Below, one piece after another: positions 14,165-16,609 of a stretch of 16,609 bases of DNA. This stretch comes from Clostridiales bacterium (GTDB lineage: Bacteria; Bacillota; Clostridia; Lachnospirales; Lachnospiraceae): positions 2,252-18,860 of the forward strand of contig DYCJ01000023.1 of assembly GCA_019418195.1 (NCBI GenBank). Reading direction: 5' to 3'. Position numbers and translations under genes: made by a program. Position 1 is the first letter of the stretch. Each line of letters starts with the position of its first letter. The notes under the pieces were generated by a model, which saw only the letters and a program-made list of their open reading frames with translations, had not been told where the DNA came from and did not search any database.

Positions 14165-14725
14165 ATGAGTGGGAACGGGAATGAGCCGCAGGAGGAGCTT
14201 CAGCTCATAAAGCGGGCGAAAAGGGGAGACGTAAAAGCATTTTCCCAGCTATATGCGGGGATTTATACGGAGCTGTATAAATTCGCTCTTTATACGATAC
14301 GGCACCGTCAGGATGCAGAGGATGCAGTGAGCGAGACTGTAATGACTGCATGGGAGAAAATGAAATATTTGAGGAAAGATGAATCTTTCAGAAACTGGAT
14401 GTTTACGATCCTGAATAATCAGTGCAGAAGGATCCTGCGTGAACAGCGGAAAGTGTCCGGGATGGCGGATCAGGGGGAGGAAAGAGAGAATCCTCAGATG
14501 GAGAAAAAGCTCTGCAGTGAACCGGATTATGCAGGTCAGCATGATGTGAGAGAGGCGTTCGGCGCCCTTGGAGAAGAAGAACGCATCATCGTGGCATTTT
14601 CTGTATTTGGAGGTTATCAGAGTGAAGAGATCGGAAGGATGACGGGATACAACCCGGCAACAGTCCGGTCAAAGAAAAAGCGTGCGCTGGAAAAGATGAG
14701 AAAGATCATTGAGCCGGAAATATAG
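14165..14725 (+). CDS. ECF-type RNA polymerase sigma factor
   Basis: 186 aa with the two-domain layout of extracytoplasmic-function sigma factors. Region 2 (about 12-90) includes the FSQLYAGIYTELYKFA core-binding helix, DAEDAV (50-55) and the -10-recognition stretch ESFRNWMFTILNNQCRRILRE. A polar linker (about 91-127) follows, then region 4 (about 128-183) with a helix-turn-helix, YQSEEIGRMTGYNPATVRSKKKRALEKM. No region 1 or 3. ATG 14165 is chosen because AGGAGGGG (14152-14159) is correctly spaced; a GTG at 14159 overlaps that SD. The next gene, a membrane protein with an extracytoplasmic propeller, starts 23 nt downstream and is the likely anti-sigma partner. The target regulon is unknown. 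Confidence 0.93.
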   Translation: MSGNGNEPQEELQLIKRAKRGDVKAFSQLYAGIYTELYKFALYTIRHRQDAEDAVSETVMTAWEKMKYLRKDESFRNWMFTILNNQCRRILREQRKVSGMADQGEERENPQMEKKLCSEPDYAGQHDVREAFGALGEEERIIVAFSVFGGYQSEEIGRMTGYNPATVRSKKKRALEKMRKIIEPEI

Positions 14726-14748
14726 TGAAGATGGAGAGGAGGATGGAT

Positions 14749-16609
14749 ATGGAAGATCGGGAAAAGGAATTGGAAGAACTCATTCGTTCAATGGCAGAAA
14801 ATACGGGAATCCCGGCGTCGATCCACCCGGACGCTGTGGAGAAAAAACTTGAGGCGGCGAAAGCAGAAAAGAAACGAAGACTCAGACGAAAATATATCGC
14901 CGGAGCGGCTGCCGCGTGTCTGTGCATTGCGATCGGCATTGCAGGCGGTTATCTGCATTTTTATCAGGGAACTTCGGCGACATCAGATATGGCGGCCAGC
15001 TCAATGGACAGTGCAGCCGGGGTGCCCTCGGAGAGCGATGAGTCTGCAGATGGTGGAGCGGAAGAGAGTCTGATCGCATCAGCAGAGAGCTATGACGAGA
15101 TATATAAATACATTCAGGCAGAGCGGGAACAGACAGAATCCGACGCCGGTATTTCCAGCCGGTTTGGAATTATGGAAGAGTCGGCTTCAACAGCGGATTC
15201 GGCATCGGCTGGAAGTGCTTCGAACAGCGGGAGTGCAGCATCTGCGGGAGGTTCAGGAACCAGCTATTCTGATACGAATGTGAGAGAAGAAGGAGTCGGT
15301 GAAGCGGACATCGTAAAGACAGACGGCAGCAGCCTGTATATTGTGAACGGTCAGACGGTTGAGATCGTTGGGATCGAGTCGGCAGAAATGGAGGAACTGG
15401 CAGAGATTCGTATGGCGGACGACTGCTATATAATAGAACTTTATGTGCAGGATGACAGACTGGTTATAATGTATACCAGGACGGAACACAGTGTCGACGA
15501 GGATGGATATTACAGTAATTACAGAGATTATACGAATGCGCTTGTGTATGATATAAGTGACCGGACGAACCCGGTGAAAATGGGAAATATTTCCCAGAGC
15601 GGATATTATAATACGATGCGTGTGCGAGATGGCTATGTATATGTGATCAGTAATTTTTACGCAGATACAGCGGCGCCTCGTGCGGATACGGCTGCATATA
15701 TTCCGGAAGTGCAGGGAAGTGCGATGGCGGCGTCTGATATTTATATGCCGCAGAGACAGATGGGGGACCAGTATACAGTGATCACATCTTTCTCTCTCGA
15801 GGATCCGTCGGAGAAGACAGACAGCAAAGCTGTGTTCGGAAGCAGCGGCATGTGCTATGTAAGTACAGAAAATATTTATGTGACAGAGGGCTGGTACGGT
15901 CAGAATGATGCAGAGGTCACTCAGACTTCAATCCGCAAAGTTGCATACAAGGACGGCATACTGCAGGGCGAAGCCCAGACAAAGGTGGACGGAACGCTGA
16001 ATGATTCCTTCAGTATTGATGAATATAACGGATACCTCAGGCTTGTGACTACAGTCAGTCCGATCAGCAGTGGGGGGATCGGGATTGCAAGGTTTTTCAA
16101 CGGGGATACCGAGGAAAGGCAGCAGGAGGACAGCAATTCCCTTTATGTACTGGATGAGAATTTGGAAATCGCCGGAGAGATCCATGACCTGGCGAAAGAT
16201 GAAAGCGTATATTCAGCGCGTTTTATGGGAGAGGTGGGATACTTTGTGACATTTAAACAGGTTGATCCGCTTTTCTCTGTGGATTTATCAGATCCGTCGG
16301 CTCCCCAAATTATCGGAGAGCTGAAGATACCGGGATTCTCCGAGTATCTCCATCCCTATGGAGACGGGCAGCTGCTCGGGATCGGGATGGATGTGGACGA
16401 AGAGAGCGTGACGACGGATGGCGTAAAAATATCCATGTTCGATATATCCGACCCGGCCGATGTAAAAGAGGAAGAAAACTATGTGCTGGAGGACCTATAC
16501 GGCACAGATGTGGCATATAACTATAAAGCAGTTTTCGTCGATGTAGAAAAAAATCTTTTCGGATTTATGGCATATGGAGATACAACAAAATACTTCATTT
16601 TTACCTATG
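14749..16609 (+). CDS. Membrane-anchored beta-propeller protein, probable anti-sigma factor (3' end outside window)
   Basis: The frame is open for 620 codons to the window end with no stop. Layout: charged cytoplasmic segment (1-48) containing GIPASIHPDAVEKKL, one transmembrane helix (about 49-69), an Ala/Ser/Gly/Glu-rich extracytoplasmic linker (about 75-174), then a beta-propeller domain opening with TNVREEGVGEADIVKTDG (176-193). That opening is the hallmark of the secreted beta-propeller family represented by Pfam Beta_propel. Repeated D-I-S-D-P and L-S-D-P-S-style blade edges follow. ATG 14749 is preferred over ATGs at 14731 and 14743 because AGGAGG (14737-14742) is 6 nt before it. Position directly after an ECF sigma gene and type II topology suggest a signal-sensing anti-sigma factor; the sigma-binding segment is unusually short, so this role is inference. 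Confidence 0.85.
   Translation, partial: MEDREKELEELIRSMAENTGIPASIHPDAVEKKLEAAKAEKKRRLRRKYIAGAAAACLCIAIGIAGGYLHFYQGTSATSDMAASSMDSAAGVPSESDESADGGAEESLIASAESYDEIYKYIQAEREQTESDAGISSRFGIMEESASTADSASAGSASNSGSAASAGGSGTSYSDTNVREEGVGEADIVKTDGSSLYIVNGQTVEIVGIESAEMEELAEIRMADDCYIIELYVQDDRLVIMYTRTEHSVDEDGYYSNYRDYTNALVYDISDRTNPVKMGNISQSGYYNTMRVRDGYVYVISNFYADTAAPRADTAAYIPEVQGSAMAASDIYMPQRQMGDQYTVITSFSLEDPSEKTDSKAVFGSSGMCYVSTENIYVTEGWYGQNDAEVTQTSIRKVAYKDGILQGEAQTKVDGTLNDSFSIDEYNGYLRLVTTVSPISSGGIGIARFFNGDTEERQQEDSNSLYVLDENLEIAGEIHDLAKDESVYSARFMGEVGYFVTFKQVDPLFSVDLSDPSAPQIIGELKIPGFSEYLHPYGDGQLLGIGMDVDEESVTTDGVKISMFDISDPADVKEEENYVLEDLYGTDVAYNYKAVFVDVEKNLFGFMAYGDTTKYFIFTY

Noticed and set aside
15060..15260. 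Ala/Ser/Gly-rich stretch of the propeller protein considered as a coding tandem repeat or frameshift
   Set aside because: The reading frame stays open and runs directly into the conserved propeller opening; it is an ordinary low-complexity extracytoplasmic linker.

Overview
The window reads as chromosomal core sequence from an endospore-forming, low-to-mid GC Firmicute. It is most likely a gut Lachnospiraceae (Clostridium cluster XIVa); genus cannot be fixed by eye. The basis is the sporulation genes (CotS-like, YabP, YabQ, SpoIIE), the type of HU protein, AGGAGG ribosome binding sites, and the gene order rqcP-yabP-yabQ-divIC-spoIIE-tilS-hpt-ftsH. That order matches the Bacillus subtilis yabO-yabP-yabQ-divIC-(yabR)-spoIIE-(yabS-yabT)-tilS-hprT-ftsH block with yabR, yabS and yabT missing. 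All genes are on the + strand. No tRNA, rRNA, CRISPR array, insertion sequence or phage gene was seen.

Region 1 (1-2718): the 3' part of a CotS-family spore coat gene with degenerate kinase motifs; a phosphoglucomutase (pgcA) behind its own promoter; and HU (hup), which has a near-perfect sigma-A promoter, a strong leader hairpin starting at the predicted +1, and an 18-bp operator-like palindrome. Region 2 (2719-4340): a terminator just before rqcP (ribosome quality control), then a 137-bp structured, internally duplicated intergenic element, the sporulation pair yabP-yabQ behind a sigma-E-like promoter, and divIC with its own promoter and a strong terminator.

Region 3 (4341-11875): a 61-bp nested palindrome, then a short SpoIIE phosphatase with no membrane domain but with a four-cysteine cluster. 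A sigma-A promoter places the predicted start of tilS transcription on the tilS start codon, so tilS may be leaderless. hpt overlaps the tilS end by 44 bp. ftsH (TTG start) follows, then a cytoplasmic GH13 alpha-glucan hydrolase 4 bp after ftsH, and a terminator.

Region 4 (11876-14087): a probable vitamin B6 salvage operon of a PdxY/PdxK-type pyridoxal kinase, an ECF-transporter substrate-binding membrane subunit, and a TatD-associated-type radical SAM protein, ended by a strong terminator. Region 5 (14088-16609): an ECF-type sigma factor followed by a single-pass membrane protein with an extracytoplasmic beta-propeller, which runs off the window. This looks like a sigma/anti-sigma signalling pair with a candidate autoregulated promoter.

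Most of the window is ordinary, highly syntenic core genome. The points most worth following are the soluble SpoIIE, the possible leaderless tilS, the structured intergenic elements, and the sigma/beta-propeller pair.
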